From Bubalus kerabau (lineage: Eukaryota > Chordata > Mammalia > Artiodactyla > Bovidae), in contig NC_073637.1 of NCBI RefSeq assembly GCF_029407905.1, forward strand, positions 50,468,501 to 50,532,500: a stretch of 64,000 nt of DNA. Reading direction: 5' to 3'. The position numbers and the translations under genes are program-made. How positions within the stretch are numbered: position 1 is the stretch's first letter; the number at the start of each line of letters is the position of its first letter. A model generated the notes under the pieces. The model saw only the letters and a list, made by a program, of their open reading frames with translations. It did not search any database and was not told the DNA's origin. This document shows positions 33,521-44,576 of this stretch, one piece after another.

Positions 33521-34297
33521 TATGCAAATGATTCCACTCTAAAAGCAGAATGTAAAGAAGAACTAAGGTGCATCTTGATGAAGGTGAAAGAGAAGAGAGA
33601 AAAAGCTGGCTTCTAAATCAACATTCAAAAAATGAAGATTCTGGCATCCAGTCCCATCACTTCATGGCAAATAGATGGGAAAAAGTGGAAGCAGTGAGAG
33701 ATTTTATTTTCTTGGGCTCCAAAATCACTGCAGATGGTGACTGCAGCCATGAACTTGAAAGATGCTTACTCCTTGGAAGGAAAGCTATGATGAACCTAGA
33801 CAGCATATTAAAAAGCAGAGATATTACTTTGCTGAAAAAGGTACATCTAGTCAAAGTTATGGTTTTTCCAGTAGTAATGTAAGGCTGTGAGAGTTGGACG
33901 TAAAGAAGTCTGAGCTCCGAAGAGTTGATGTTTTTGAACTGTTGTGCTGTAGAAGACTCTTGAGAGTCCCTTGGGTTGCAAGGAGATCAAACCAGTCGAT
34001 CCTAAAGGAAATAAACCCTGAATATTCATTGTAAGAACTGATTTTGAGGCTGAAGCTCCAATACATTAGCCACCTGATACAAAGAACTGACTCACTGGAA
34101 AAGACCCTGATGCTGAGAAAGATTGAAGGCAATAGCAGAAGGGGGTGGCAGAGGCTGCAATGGTTAGATGGCACCACTGACTCAATGGACTTGAATCTGA
34201 GCAAACTCTGGGAGATAGTGAAGGACAAGGAAGCCTGGTGTGCAGGAGTCCATGGGGTCACAAAAAGTCAGACATGACTTAGCGACTGAGCAACAAC
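33521..34297 (+). mobile_element. BovB LINE 3' fragment, older type, with TSD
   Basis: Begins at the YADD region, where the codons have decayed (TATGCAAATGATTCCACTC; Asp-Asp is lost), and ends in a CAACAACAG-type tail rather than GAACTGAAC. The exact 11-bp TSD AGAGATTATGA lies at 33510-33520 and 34298-34308. No frame is open across it. Confidence 0.93.
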
Positions 34298-34337
34298 AGA
34301 GATTATGAAGATAAATATAGTAACTAACTTATGGAAA

Positions 34338-34697
34338 CTGTGGTGTTGGAGAAGACTCTTGAGAGTCCCTTGGACTGCAAGGAGATCCAACCAGTCCATT
34401 CTAAAGGAGATCAGTCCTGGGTGTTCATTGGAAGGACTGATGCTAAAGTTGAAACTCCAATACTTTGGCCACCTCATGTGAAGAGTTGACTCATTGGAAA
34501 AGACTCTGATCCTGGGAGGGACTGGGAGCAGGATGAGAAGGGGATGACAGAGGATGAGATGGCTGGATGGCATCACCGACTTGATGGGCATGAGTTTGAG
34601 TGAACTCTGGGAGTTGGTGATGGACAGGGAGGCCTGGCGTGCTACAGTCCATGGGGTCACAAATAGTTGGACACGACTGAGCAACTGAACTGAACTG
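34338..34697 (+). mobile_element. BovB LINE 3' fragment, short, with TSD
   Basis: Starts at CTGTGGTGTTGGAGAAGACT, late in the C-terminal region, and ends GAACTGAACTG. The 12-bp repeat AACTTATGGAAA at 34326-34337 and 34698-34709 frames it; the right copy overlaps the tail's own GAAC. It is separate from the BovB 40 bp upstream. Confidence 0.93.
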
Positions 34698-34709
34698 AAC
34701 TTATGGAAA

Positions 34710-35160
34710 AGTAAAGAAATTTGTTTCATTGTAATTCTGAGAAGGGAATTACCACCAATTATTATTTCCATACTTTATGTGGAAATAATTTCCATATATA
34801 TTTTTTCCTTATGAAAAGTTGATTAATGCCAGTTACAGATCTTGTATTACAACTAGTGAAAACAATAGAATATGAAGTTTGAGGATTATCTTGGTTATCC
34901 TTGATCAATCCTCACAGCGATGGTTTAAAATTATTCACTACAAATTAATTTGAGCATATCAATTAATAAAGCTCTAAGTGTTTTGAGTACAAATCTGAAG
35001 TATTCAGAAAATAATCATTTCAAAATTCACTGGAACAGAGTCATAAAGCCAGATTGACAAAGCTCTGGCCAACAGATCTGACATTCAGCTCTTTGCTAAA
35101 ACTAATAAACAAATTTGCTGAAACGAATAAAGCTACATGGAACAAAGCAAAGCATCTTGG
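34710..35160. other. unique sequence
   Basis: No gene or repeat recognised. Confidence 0.45.
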
Positions 35161-35164
35161 CCCA

Positions 35165-35345
35165 GTGAAATGATAGGCCTGAATTTGCCCCTGAATGTAT
35201 TAACTGTTGGCTGGGAGACTTTGAACAATTAACTTTACATTTTGAAACTTGACTAAATTTTTTGTGAAATAGTAGTATTACTCTCGCAGGTAGCTCTGAG
35301 CATGAGAGAGTATTATAGATAGTGACTGACTATATAGTTTTAATT
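35165..35345 (+). repeat. probable MIR remnant
   Basis: Diverged sense MIR order: 'GGCCTGAATTTGCCCCTGAA', 'CTGGGAGACTTTGAACAATT', 'GTGAAATAGTAGTATTACTC' and 'CGCAGGTAGCTCTGAGCATG'. Boundaries are approximate. Confidence 0.45.
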
Positions 35346-35404
35346 AACTCACTTTTGTGATAATGATGATAATAATGGCAATAATAATTATTATTTTATA
35401 TCTT

Positions 35405-35580
35405 AGTAGAAATGTGATTAGGAACATGAACTCTGGAGTTAGTCTTTCATTCATAATTCATTTTGGTCACTTACTAGATCATCCATAAATGGTAATAAAA
35501 GCCATTACTTCACAGGATTTTCATAAAGATTGTATGAATTAATTAATATACAGTGATCTTAAACATACTTCATTAGTTTT
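35405..35580 (+). repeat. MIR SINE remnant
   Basis: 'TAGGAACATGAACTCTGGAG', 'GGTCACTTACTAGATCATCC', 'TTCACAGGATTTTCATAAAG' and 'GTATGAATTAATTAATATAC' follow the MIR order in sense. Confidence 0.6.
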
Positions 35581-35819
35581 GGTGAATCCGTCTCAATTCC
35601 CATGAAAATAACTAATATTATTTTCATGTTTCTTAGTTTCCACATTTACTTTTATCTTTCCTTAATGAATTTATGTTAAGGAATGCAAATGAAATGGCTT
35701 TAGTGTCATACAGGACAAGGTAAATAACATTAAAAAGTAAATAGCATTAAATTAATGTTGAGAAATAAAGTGATGCATTCTAATATCTATCTATTAATCA
35801 TCTATTTACCTACTTAACC

Positions 35820-36025
35820 AGCTTTCCTGGTAGCTCAGATGGTAAAGAATCTGCCTGCAACGCAGGAGTCCTTGGTTCAGTGCCTGGGTTGGGAAGATGC
35901 CCTGGAGAAGGGACTGGCTACCCACTCCAGTATTCTTGCTGGAGAATTCCATGGACAGAGGAACCTGGCAGGCTACAGTCCATGTAGTTGCAAAGAGTCG
36001 AACACAACTGAGAGACTAACACACA
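35820..36025 (+). mobile_element. Bov-tA SINE
   Basis: Full-length: AGCTTTCCTGGTAGCTCAGA head, CTGGGTTGGGAAGATGCCC, GGCTACCCACTCCAGTATTC and GTCGAACACAACTGAGAGAC. The TSD is unclear. Confidence 0.92.
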
Positions 36026-36680
36026 GGCAATATACCAACTCACTTACCAATCTTACCCATCATGTTTTATTCATCTTTAAAAGCACTTTCATGTAGTATA
36101 TTATTTTGTACTTAAAATAAGTAGATATTCATTTTATAGATAAAAGATGAAGCATAAGAGATTAATTAAAATATTCACATTTAGAAAGCTTATTTCAAGG
36201 CAGAATGTTACCTGCAAATCCAGATCTTTCACTCACTTTTTATCAGAATGAACCTGCTTTAATCCATATTTTACAACTACTTTGAGCTTTCCATCATATT
36301 ATATTCATTCACTCATTCATTTATTTAATTCTTCTATTCTTTTATTCACTTCGTTCATTCAACAAATATGCACAGACACTGCTTAGTTATACCCAAACTG
36401 TAATAGATAAGGATATACTTATCAGGAACAATGGAGTAGAAATCAGAAAATTTGAGAATAATTTCTATCATTCTCCTTCTGTTTGCTATGGGTCTTTTCT
36501 ATCTGGATGGCCTATCAGAATCTTCTAGCTTAAATGTCATCACTTCTTTTGTGAAAACTTTGAAGATCATACCATATACACAGTTCTTCTGTGCTCCCAT
36601 GGCACTTTATTTCTATCTCCTATCTCATTATCAGCCATTTCATGCTGCCTTACATAATATTATTTGTCCTGAGTGAACTG
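36026..36680. other. unique sequence with (TTCA)-rich patch
   Basis: Imperfect TTCA/TTTA repeats at about 36300-36362 run into 'TTCATTCAACAAATATGCAC', which resembles an antisense L2-type LINE end. A 74-codon hydrophobic frame at 36452-36676 has no supporting evidence as a gene. Confidence 0.45.
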
Positions 36681-36687
36681 GATTTTC

Positions 36688-37005
36688 TTTTTTTTAATTA
36701 ATTTTTATTGACTTGTAGTTGCTTTATAATGTTCTGTTAGTTTCTACTGTACAGCTAAATGAATCAGCTGTATGTATACATATATTCCATTGTTTTTGGA
36801 TTTCCTTCCCATTTAGGTCACCACAGAGCACTGGGTAGGGGTCCCTGGGCTATACAATAGGTTATCATTAGTTATTTATTTTATAAGTAGTATCAGTAGT
36901 GTGTGTATGTCAATCCCAATCTCCCATGTACCCCACCCCACCCCCCTGCTTTGTGTATGGTACGTTTATTCTCTACGTCTGTGTCTCTATTTCTGTTTTG
37001 CAAGA
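36688..37005 (-). mobile_element. Artiodactyl L1 3' end, antisense, 5'-truncated
   Basis: A T-rich start (poly-A complement) is followed by 'TTTTTATTGACTTGTAGTTG', 'TTTCTACTGTACAGCTAAAT', 'GGGTAGGGGTCCCTGGGCTA', 'CCACCCCACCCCCCTGC' and 'CTCTACGTCTGTGTCTCTAT'. This is the antisense 3' UTR of the L1 family of cattle and relatives. Only about 320 bp is present. Confidence 0.85.
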
Positions 37006-37254
37006 GTTGAATTTTCACAACAGGGGATTAAGAGAGTAAGAGGGAAATAGGCAAGAGGAGAAAAAGTCAAACCAAGCAGGAGAATAATATGAATATTGAT
37101 TATGTGGGATTGAAATCCTATAAATCCAGACATTTTTTTAGCTGCAACAGAAGCCATACTCCAACTGGCAAAATATCATCTAGTGGTTACAGAAATCAGA
37201 GATTCACTCACGTTTGCTTAAGTACTATGAAGTTTATTCTAAGCATATAGGTTG

Positions 37255-38018
37255 TGTGGTAGGCATAATAATTTCCCTTCCTTTATGGATGTCTGCATCT
37301 TCAATAGCAGAAATCGTGAATATGTGGTATTGCATGGCAAAGGAGAATTAAAGCTGCCTTCTTAATAAAGAGGTATTAGAGGTGATTTAAATAGAGTTAA
37401 TACTGCTAATCAGTTGACCTTGAGATGGGGAGATTGTTCAGGATTTCTGCATGGGCTCACTGTCCTCAGAAGGGGTCTTACAAGTGAAAGGAGAGAAGCA
37501 GACGAGTCAGTGTTGGTCAGAGAGATGTGAAGATGCTTTCCTGCTGGCTTTGGAGAAATAGGAAGAGGCCATGAGCCAAGGAATGTGAGCCACACCAGAA
37601 GCTGGAAAAGTCAAGGAAACAATTTTTTCCTAGAGCCTGCAGATAGAGCACAGTCTTGGACAGTGGAATAGTCACTCAGCTGTGTCTGACTCTTTACCAC
37701 CCCATGGACTGTGCCTGCCAGGATCCTCTGTTCATAAAATTCTCCAGGCAAGAACACTGGAGTGGGTTGCCATTCCCTTCTCCAGGCGATCTTCCCAACC
37801 CAGGGATCAAACCTGAGCCTCATGCATTGCAGGCAGATTCTTTACCGTCTGAGACACCAAGAAAGCAAACACACACAGAGTTGCTGACACCTAGATTTTA
37901 GCCCGCAGAGATCCATTTTTTGCTTCTGATCTCCAGAAGTATAAGATTATAAATTTGCATTGTTTTAAACCACTAAGTTGGTGGTAGTTTGTTACAGTAG
38001 CAACAGGAAATAAATACA
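37255..38018 (+). repeat. MaLR/MLT1-type LTR, split by a Bov-tA
   Basis: Begins TGTGGTAGGCATAATAATTT. It passes 'TGACCTTGAGATGGGGAGAT', 'GCCATGAGCCAAGGAATGTG', 'AGCTGGAAAAGTCAAGGAAA' and 'CCTAGAGCCTGCAGATAGAG'. After the Bov-tA it resumes with 'GCTGACACCTAGATTTTAGC' and 'TATAAGATTATAAATTTGC' and ends near AAATAAATACA. The TG...CA ends and AATAAA-like signal near the 3' side fit an ERVL-MaLR LTR. The family name is from memory and not fully certain. It is a non-coding relic. Confidence 0.6.
37663..37865 (-). mobile_element. Bov-tA SINE nested in the LTR
   Basis: Inverted full-length copy (ATAGTCACTCAGCTGTGTCT to GCAGGCAGATTCTTTACCGT). The host LTR sequence resumes within about 15 bases, with an imperfect flanking repeat CACAGTCTTG / CACAGAGTTG. 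Confidence 0.9.
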
Positions 38019-38019
38019 G

Positions 38020-38755
38020 ATAATACTAAGACTACAGCCAACTAAGCCATACATCTAAGCATTGTGGAAACCCAAGACAGTGTTAGGGCCCAGCCCCAAA
38101 GAAAGAAACCAGTTTCCCTGGGACTTGAATGTGAAACAATTTCTTCCTGAATAAGAATTGAATAGTGACTAATTGAATAGTGACTAATATTGAATAGATA
38201 CTTCAAGATTCAGCATTGCTCTAGTTTCAGATTATCTACAGCATTTTCTATAGGAGGATTTTGTGGATACTTACTCATATTTTATCAATACTATGAGTCA
38301 GCCTTTTTGTGTTTTTGCTTTTCTTGCTGTGTCTTTCCAATTCTAATCTCAGTGCCAGCCAGCGACCTCACCCTCTCCTCTACTTACTCATTGATTGTGT
38401 TGGCCACAGGCCTTTCTTGCCTGCTTTCCTCAGTATGTTTTCAATTTTTGCCTTCTACCAATAGCTCTAGCCCCCATATTACTGTTACCAATGAGCGTCA
38501 TTGATTTAATTAATTACTATTGGCCATACAGATCAGAGCTCTGGTACCAGACAGTTTCAGTAGATGTCGACCAGACTATACTGGCTGTGCTTGGATCAGG
38601 CATCTACCACTGATGCAATAATCTTGGCAGATGTGGAAGCGCTATGAGTTACAAAATGTGGCCACTGAGGGAGCTTACTCAACAGGCACTTGCCTGTGTG
38701 TTTGTGTATGTGCGTGTTTGCTTGTGTTTTCAACACTAAGTAAAATCAGTCCTCT
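38020..38755. other. unique sequence
   Basis: A 104-codon hydrophobic frame at 38190-38504 (several Leu/Phe/Ser-rich stretches) has no recognisable family, signal or splice context. Nothing else is recognised. Confidence 0.45.
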
Positions 38756-38759
38756 TTTT

Positions 38760-38972
38760 TTAGAGGTTAAAATGGTTCTAGAATCAAATCCCTTGCTTTC
38801 AAATCTTGGCTCAGCTAAGAGACCTAGGGCAAGTGAATAAACTACTCGAAGTCCATGTTTCTGCACTTACAGAATAGAGATAGCTTCACCCCATAATTGT
38901 TGTGAGGGTTAAATGAAATAATCCAATTAAGATGCTGGGCATCAAATAAGCCCTCAACAGTTTCTGTGGCAT
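38760..38972 (+). repeat. MIR SINE, well preserved
   Basis: Sense MIR core in order: 'GGTTAAAATGGTTCTAGAAT', 'TTTCAAATCTTGGCTCAGC', 'GACCTAGGGCAAGTGAATAA', 'TTGTTGTGAGGGTTAAATGA' and 'GCTGGGCATCAAATAAGCCC'. Confidence 0.8.
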
Positions 38973-39117
38973 TACAGTTCTTGTGAGGATGAAATGAACA
39001 CGTTTATAGTCTTTACTGCTACATGTGAAAAGCTTTGTCTTCTGAATAGAGCAGATGATACTTGGAGATGAGAGATGGTATCTCATATTGCTTTGGAATA
39101 ACTGAAAGAAACACACA

Positions 39118-39143
39118 GTTTTTTTTTTGTTGTTGTTGTTGTA
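39118..39143. repeat. T run and (TTG)n
   Basis: A T run of about ten bases followed by five TTG units. Confidence 0.85.
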
Positions 39144-39159
39144 TAGATGACACCCAATT

Positions 39160-39335
39160 TATTCCTTCATTAGTCAATATTCACTGAGCATCTATTATGT
39201 ACCAAAATTGGTTACTAGACACAGAGCTACAAGGAATAACAGGATAAAGTATCTGGCCTCAAGGGACTCCCAAGTGTTCAGAATGACAGGAAGAAAAATA
39301 AAAGACATGGAAGGTAAATTCAATCAACCCAACTT
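39160..39335 (-). repeat. Ancient LINE end (L2/L1M type), antisense
   Basis: 'GTCAATATTCACTGAGCATC', 'TATTATGTACCAAAATTGG' and 'GGCCTCAAGGGACTCCCAAG' match the antisense of the common old LINE 3' end. Confidence 0.5.
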
Positions 39336-39339
39336 GTTG

Positions 39340-40249
39340 ACTCTCAAACTTTGGGAGAAAAGAAAGGGAAGTGAAAAAGCTACAGTGACCATATAGATCA
39401 CTGATTTTAGCTCTTTCATTTTATAGATGGTGCATCTGAGTTTAGGTATACACATATCTTTCCTTCAAGGAACCTCTGAGCCACTTCACCACAGTGAGTC
39501 CAGCCCTGTATGAGTTCCCTGGATTGGTTTAAAAGCAATCCCCTGAGTTCCTCCTGTGAGAATCTATCAGAGCTCAGTGCATGGTACCTTACTAAATATC
39601 TCTTTGGCGGAAAATCCAGCACGGGTCATCTTGCCATTGGATGAACTCATAAGCATCCAATGCTTTGGAAGGTGTGAAATCAAACTTGATGCATCATTGT
39701 CTTTTCTGTGAGAAGATGTGATAAATCATAAACGTTTCCCAAGTCTGACCAAAGCAATCCATACCATCATGACTTTTCCCAGTTTGACATACATACCTTC
39801 TGGCATCATAATTCTTTGTTCTGTGTCCACAGAATCCATCTATCATGATCCCAAAGAGTTTTAAAAAGCCTAGTAGTTTTTTTTTTTTTTTGGTATGATT
39901 TAAAGTCTTTATTAATTCTTTTGAAAATGTATTTTTCAAAATCAGCATTCTGACTCTGATGATCATACTTAGAACGTTTTATATTATTGGTTAATTCAAA
40001 TTGTCTGAACAGAAACGTACCATTTTGTTGCAGAACAAATTGTTTAAGATGTCATGTATTAATACCATAACTCCCATAATTTCATGCAAATCCATGCTCC
40101 AATAGCACCCTAAGAATTCTTTTATCATGGCATAGACCACATAATAACAAATAAATTAGTTGTATGTTAGTGTCATCTGAGAGATTATGAACCCTCCAAC
40201 AACAGAATTTCTCTATTTCTCCACTTTATAGATATATAGTTATAGATAT

Positions 40250-40250
<1 letters not shown>
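39340..40250. other. unique sequence
   Basis: No gene recognised. A poly-T of about 14 bases lies near 39877-39890. Confidence 0.45.

Positions 40251-40251
<1 letters not shown>

Positions 40252-40286
<35 letters not shown>
40252..40286. repeat. (CA)17 microsatellite
   Basis: An uninterrupted CA run of about 35 bases. It is likely polymorphic. Confidence 0.95.
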
Positions 40287-40292
<6 letters not shown>

Positions 40293-40314
40293 ACATCTTC
40301 TGTCCCTCGTGGGA

Positions 40315-40475
40315 TCTAGTGTCAAGTAAAGTCTCAATAAATGCTTGCTGAATTGAAAAGAATGTGTTAGTCTTATTCAATCATGAATTCAACAAATATC
40401 TTGATGTACCTATTATGCCTAGTACTGCTCTATGTGGTAAGGATAGATTGATTGATAAGAAATACTTAGTCACTG
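40315..40475. repeat. Ancient LINE ends, sense then antisense
   Basis: 'AAAGTCTCAATAAATGCTTG' reads as an L2-type 3' end in sense. 'GAATTCAACAAATATCTTGA' and 'TATTATGCCTAGTACTGC' then read as an antisense copy of the same kind of end. Confidence 0.45.
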
Positions 40476-40503
40476 TCTTTTTGAAACTTAGGTCTACCCA
40501 CTT

Positions 40504-40845
40504 CTTTTTTTAAATTAATTAATATGTTTTTCTGTCCTGGGTCTTGGTTGCTGCGCACAGACTTTCTCAGGTTGTGTCAAGTGGGTCCTACTCTCTAGTT
40601 GTAATGTGCTTGCTTCTTATTGCAGTGGCTTCTTGGCTTCTAGGCTCTAAAGCACATGGGCTTCAGTGGTTGCAGCGCATGAGCTCAGTAGCTGCAGCTC
40701 AAGGGCTCTCGAGTGCAGGCTCAGTAGCTGTGGTGCATGGGCTTAGTTGCCCTGCAGCATGTGGAAACCTCCTGAACCAGGGATTGAACTCATGTCCCCT
40801 ACTTTGGAAGTCAGATTCTTAACCACTGAACCACCAGGGAAGCCC
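40504..40845 (-). mobile_element. CHR-type tRNA-derived SINE
   Basis: Inverted near-full-length copy. A T/A-rich tail complement is followed by 'GGTCTTGGTTGCTGCGCACA', repeated 'CAGTAGCTGCAGCTC'-like units, and the inverted tRNA-like head 'GGGATTGAACTCATGTCCCC ... CCACCAGGGAAGCCC'. The flanks TCTACCCACTT (40493-40503) and TCTACCAACTT (40846-40856) form a TSD with one mismatch. A 92-codon frame across it is incidental. Confidence 0.9.
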
Positions 40846-40856
40846 TCTACCAACTT

Positions 40857-42300
40857 ATTTTTAATAAAGCCTGATAAGCATAGCACCACTGTATAAACAA
40901 CTCCTACTCATATGATTTCCTTCAAGTGGTGAACAAGCCATGAATTCAGAAATTATTTATTCACATAACGTTTCCAAGTTAATAATAGCTATTTCAGAGG
41001 TGGCTTCCAATTCTTGTTAAGGTTAGTTGTAGTCTCTGGAGCTCCATGTCTGCTATTTTTAATGGCTTCCGCCCAAAGTAGCTTAGCCTAATTGGGAAGG
41101 GATGTGTCCTTTTCTTGATAAGAGACTAACTCTCATGCATGATAATAGGAGTTATGTGTGAACAGGAAGGAAAGTCAACTTTTAATACTGTGGATTGCAT
41201 AACAGCTTTTCAGAGACTGCTTTTATGATTGATTGTCTCCCCCTAAATGGCTTCCATCTATCAATATGATTTGAGGAAAGATTGCATTTTTATCCTGGAT
41301 AAGCCTCTCAAAACAAGACCAACTAATGATATGAAAATTCCAAACACACTTTAGGATAGTGTGATGGAGTGAAAACACTTCCATTTGGATATCCCATAGG
41401 AGCTGCCATTCATTAATGTTTAAAACAGATGCTTCAGTGAGCAACATATTTAATTAAATCCAAACCTGTTGTTATTATTCCAGAAAATATTATTATTAGC
41501 ACACGTTCCAAATGGAACTCACAGCAACTTCTGGTTGGAGTTTGGGGAAGAGATTTTAATTTCTAAAAGAAGTCACTTAAAGTAGAAAGCACTGCGGTTA
41601 TCTAGATACATTTTCATCAACTCAAGGCCACGACAGTTGTGAGTGGTTGTTAATTACTTAGAATCTTTGCTGCTTTGAGTGAGTGACTGAGCAGACCAGT
41701 GGCTGGGCAGGTCACATACATTATTATAAAATTCTGAAATCTGCACTTGAAGTGTCTGTCTCTGCTTCTAAGAAAGGAGAAATGAGAAGGAAAAGTGTCT
41801 TCAGATGTTATAAGATGGGCTTATAAGATTGGCAGATGTGTCTCTAATTAAATAATTGCTGTCTTATGTAGTTCAAACAAAATTATTTGAAGCCCCAAAA
41901 ATGTCTAGCAGTGCATTATTCAATTTAATACACAGTTATAACAAAAATAATTAGTATTTACTTTAAACTCTAAATTGTCAACAAAAAACCTCAAGTAATT
42001 ATTTTTATAGTGCTGCATAATGAAATAAATGTGTAATTAGTGACAGATGGGACTTTTAAAATTTAAAACATAGAAAAAAATCATATCACCTGTTTTGATT
42101 ATTTTCTTACATGAGTGAAATTAGAATTTGTGAAAATGAGGTACAAAGAGAATTAGAAAAATATTAACTCTACCTCAGTTAATACAACAATCCTTGTGCA
42201 TGTTTTCCAGGGTCCAGTGAACCTTCTTTAACATGTCTTTTGTTTTGAAGCCTAAAGGTAGGTTTGGGCCATGTCATGCCAACCGTTTCACACTGCTTTT
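40857..42300. other. unique AT-rich sequence
   Basis: No gene, exon or repeat recognised. Confidence 0.45.
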
Positions 42301-42305
42301 AAGGG

Positions 42306-42526
42306 AACTGATTAGGGTTGAAGCTGAAGTTCCCATGCTTTGGCCACCTGATGTGAAGAGCCAACTCATTGGAAAAGACCCTGATGCCAGGAAAGGGTGA
42401 CAGCAGAAGGAAAAGATGGCAGCAGAGGATGAGATGGTTAGACAGCTGGGAGAAGGTGGAGAACAGTGGAGCCCGGTGTGCTACAGTCCATGGGGTCACA
42501 AAGAGTCAGACAGGACCAAACAACAC
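42306..42526 (+). mobile_element. BovB LINE 3' fragment, short and old
   Basis: 'AACTGATTAGGGTTGAAGCT', 'CTTTGGCCACCTGATGTGAA', 'GACTCTGATG'-equivalent 'GACCCTGATGCCAGGAAAG' and the closing 'CATGGGGTCACAAAGAGTCA' identify a BovB 3' end with internal deletions. Confidence 0.85.
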
Positions 42527-43135
42527 ATTAGTGTAAAGATTTCTAAGTCTTAGAATCAACATTTTATTTGAGGCCAAGTTTTAATAGGAGAATGAAGTTT
42601 TAGGTTAAGTTACCAGGACTTACTTGTTTTGTATGATAATTTCTCCAATCTTGCCAATGCCTTTTTCTTTGTGGAATGAGGACACATATCTTTCTGTGGC
42701 CTATAATATCACCTGAGCCATGACTGAAACAATCAGTATGGATTCATCCTATCTGTCTATAAGATGGGCACAGCTGGCTATGGTTCTGTGGAAATCATAA
42801 ATAAACCTCTATTGAATATGAATGTCCATGTATGTCTCATTGACACTTGCAGATTGCTGTGTATTTTCATCATGTTATTTCTGATGGTAACTAGATTATA
42901 ATGTGCTCTACTAAATAGATCTTATTCTCGTTTTTCTCTGTTTCATTTACCCCTATCTTCTGAGCCATGAGACTCTGGAGCTCACCCCAGGACTTGCCCC
43001 CAGTGATCATAATTAAATGAGTCTTGCTTTAGATGAGTTCTCTGTTACAGTTTTGGGTTTTTTTTTTTTTTTTTTAAAGAATCTATACCATGGAACTATA
43101 CCTCAAATCTGCATTTGGAAATATAAACTTATACT
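42527..43135. other. unique sequence
   Basis: Nothing recognised except a poly-T tract of about 20 bases at 43057-43075. Confidence 0.45.
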
Positions 43136-43137
43136 GC

Positions 43138-43232
43138 TCAGCTGTGAACTCCTGAGGGGCATGGGTCACATTTCATTGATCTTCTAACACAGGGTGTTAC
43201 GTTAATAGGTACTCAATAAGTGTGGAACTGTA
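43138..43232 (+). repeat. Ancient LINE 3' end (L2 type)
   Basis: 'TGTGAACTCCTGAGGGGCAT', 'GTCACATTTCATTGATCTTC' and 'GGTACTCAATAAGTGTGGAA' follow the L2 3' end order in sense. Confidence 0.6.
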
Positions 43233-43294
43233 TTTTAGCCCGTGTCATAGATCATGGGGGGTGAGGAAAGTTGATGAAACTAATACAATTATGT

Positions 43295-43371
43295 AAAGTT
43301 TAAAAATAAAAAAAAAGAAAACAACAACAACAACAAAATAAAATTTGCATTGAAAAAAAAAAAAAAGAATG
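43295..43371. repeat. A-rich low-complexity tract with (CAA)n
   Basis: Poly-A stretches around ACAACAACAACAACAAAAT. It may be the eroded tail of a retroposon whose body is not recognisable. Confidence 0.7.
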
Positions 43372-44228
43372 TAAATATATGGGAAACTTCAAGCACTTGA
43401 AAGGATCCAATAAGAAACATTCATGTTTTGGCTGAATTTGGAACCTATTGAGAGAGATGTACAAGAATCAAATGAATACATAGATATCCATTTTATTATT
43501 GAGAAACACAATATAACTTGTTACTTATGTGGCCAAATGGATTTGTTAACACTCTACTGAAATAAACATATACCCCCAAGTTGCAGTCTACTTCCACAAG
43601 GACAAAAGTCTTTCTGTGTAGGGAACAGCAAGCTCTACAGGTAGGTGGATTCCAAAGATCCAGAAGGGGGATGCCATCTGTGTCTACTCTCTCCTACCGA
43701 ACTCATCTCTCAGATAAGTGAATTGGTGTTCCTTCCTTGAAGGATAAGAACATGGAGAATGATTGAAGTAACATAAAGGAATTTTTTGGTTTGGAAGCCT
43801 GATTAATGAGAGATTAGAATGCCCCATATGTTCTCCATTGATTTTAGTTTCTGTAGATAGAGATGTGGCTTTCCTCTCAAAGTAGTCAACTTCAGAGAGT
43901 CAGAAGTCAGGACAGTGGCAATGAAATTGTTGTCTTTTTTTTATTATAGGAAAACATACTCTTTTCTACCAAAAGGGAAGACATGAGAAATAGAGAAATG
44001 ATCCACATTCATTGTTTTAGCTGAATAGGATGTATATATATATCCTTGTGAAGAAGGTTTCTAAAGATGGCAGCTCTGTTGCCAGTCCTTTGATCTCTCC
44101 CCTTCCTGGTTCTCCTTCCTTGTAAAAACAGTTTAGCAGGCTAATTTCATGGGCTCTTACCCTGGACATGCACAGAGAACTAAAGGGGTGGGGAAAACAG
44201 TCCTCCACTCAGGAGCTTGCAAGTATTG
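43372..44228. other. unique sequence
   Basis: No gene or repeat recognised. Confidence 0.4.
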
Positions 44229-44229
44229 C

Positions 44230-44495
44230 TCATGACACCATTGGCTGGCAAAAATCTTAGGGGACATCTGGGGAAGATTGTGACTCTGTGGTCCTCAGCC
44301 TATAAGGAGCTAGGGGAGGGAAACTGCATCTAAGGGATAAAACCCCAGCGGACCTCCTACTTGGTGTGCTTGCTCCCAGACCTTTTGATTATAGGGCACC
44401 CTTCTGCAGAAGTAGAGACTACCTTGCTGATCCATTTTTGATTGTCTATTCTATTACCCTGACACCATTTTGAGAGCATTTCCAACATTATGGAC
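44230..44495 (+). repeat. possible decayed LTR
   Basis: A TATA-like GGGATAAAACCCC at about 44334-44346 is followed some 60-80 bases later by 'CTTCTGCAGAAGTAGAGACT' and 'ACCTTGCTGATCC'. That spacing and wording resemble the promoter-R-U5 order of an endogenous retrovirus-type LTR. No ends, TSD or internal viral sequence are seen, so this is an inference from layout only. Confidence 0.25.
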
Positions 44496-44576
44496 AAAAA
44501 CTAGTCTGCAGACTTGACTTTTATTTGTGGTATGCTCCTGAATCAAACTTTCTCCAAAACTATGACTCTCAGATGT

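Noticed and set aside
34326..34709. The BovB at 34.34 kb as a continuation of the BovB at 33.52 kb
   Set aside because: Each has its own TSD and tail type, and the second restarts well upstream of where the first ended in element coordinates.
38190..38504. 104-codon hydrophobic frame as a small membrane protein
   Set aside because: Hydrophobicity follows from T-rich DNA. There is no family resemblance, Kozak context, splice site or second-species evidence.
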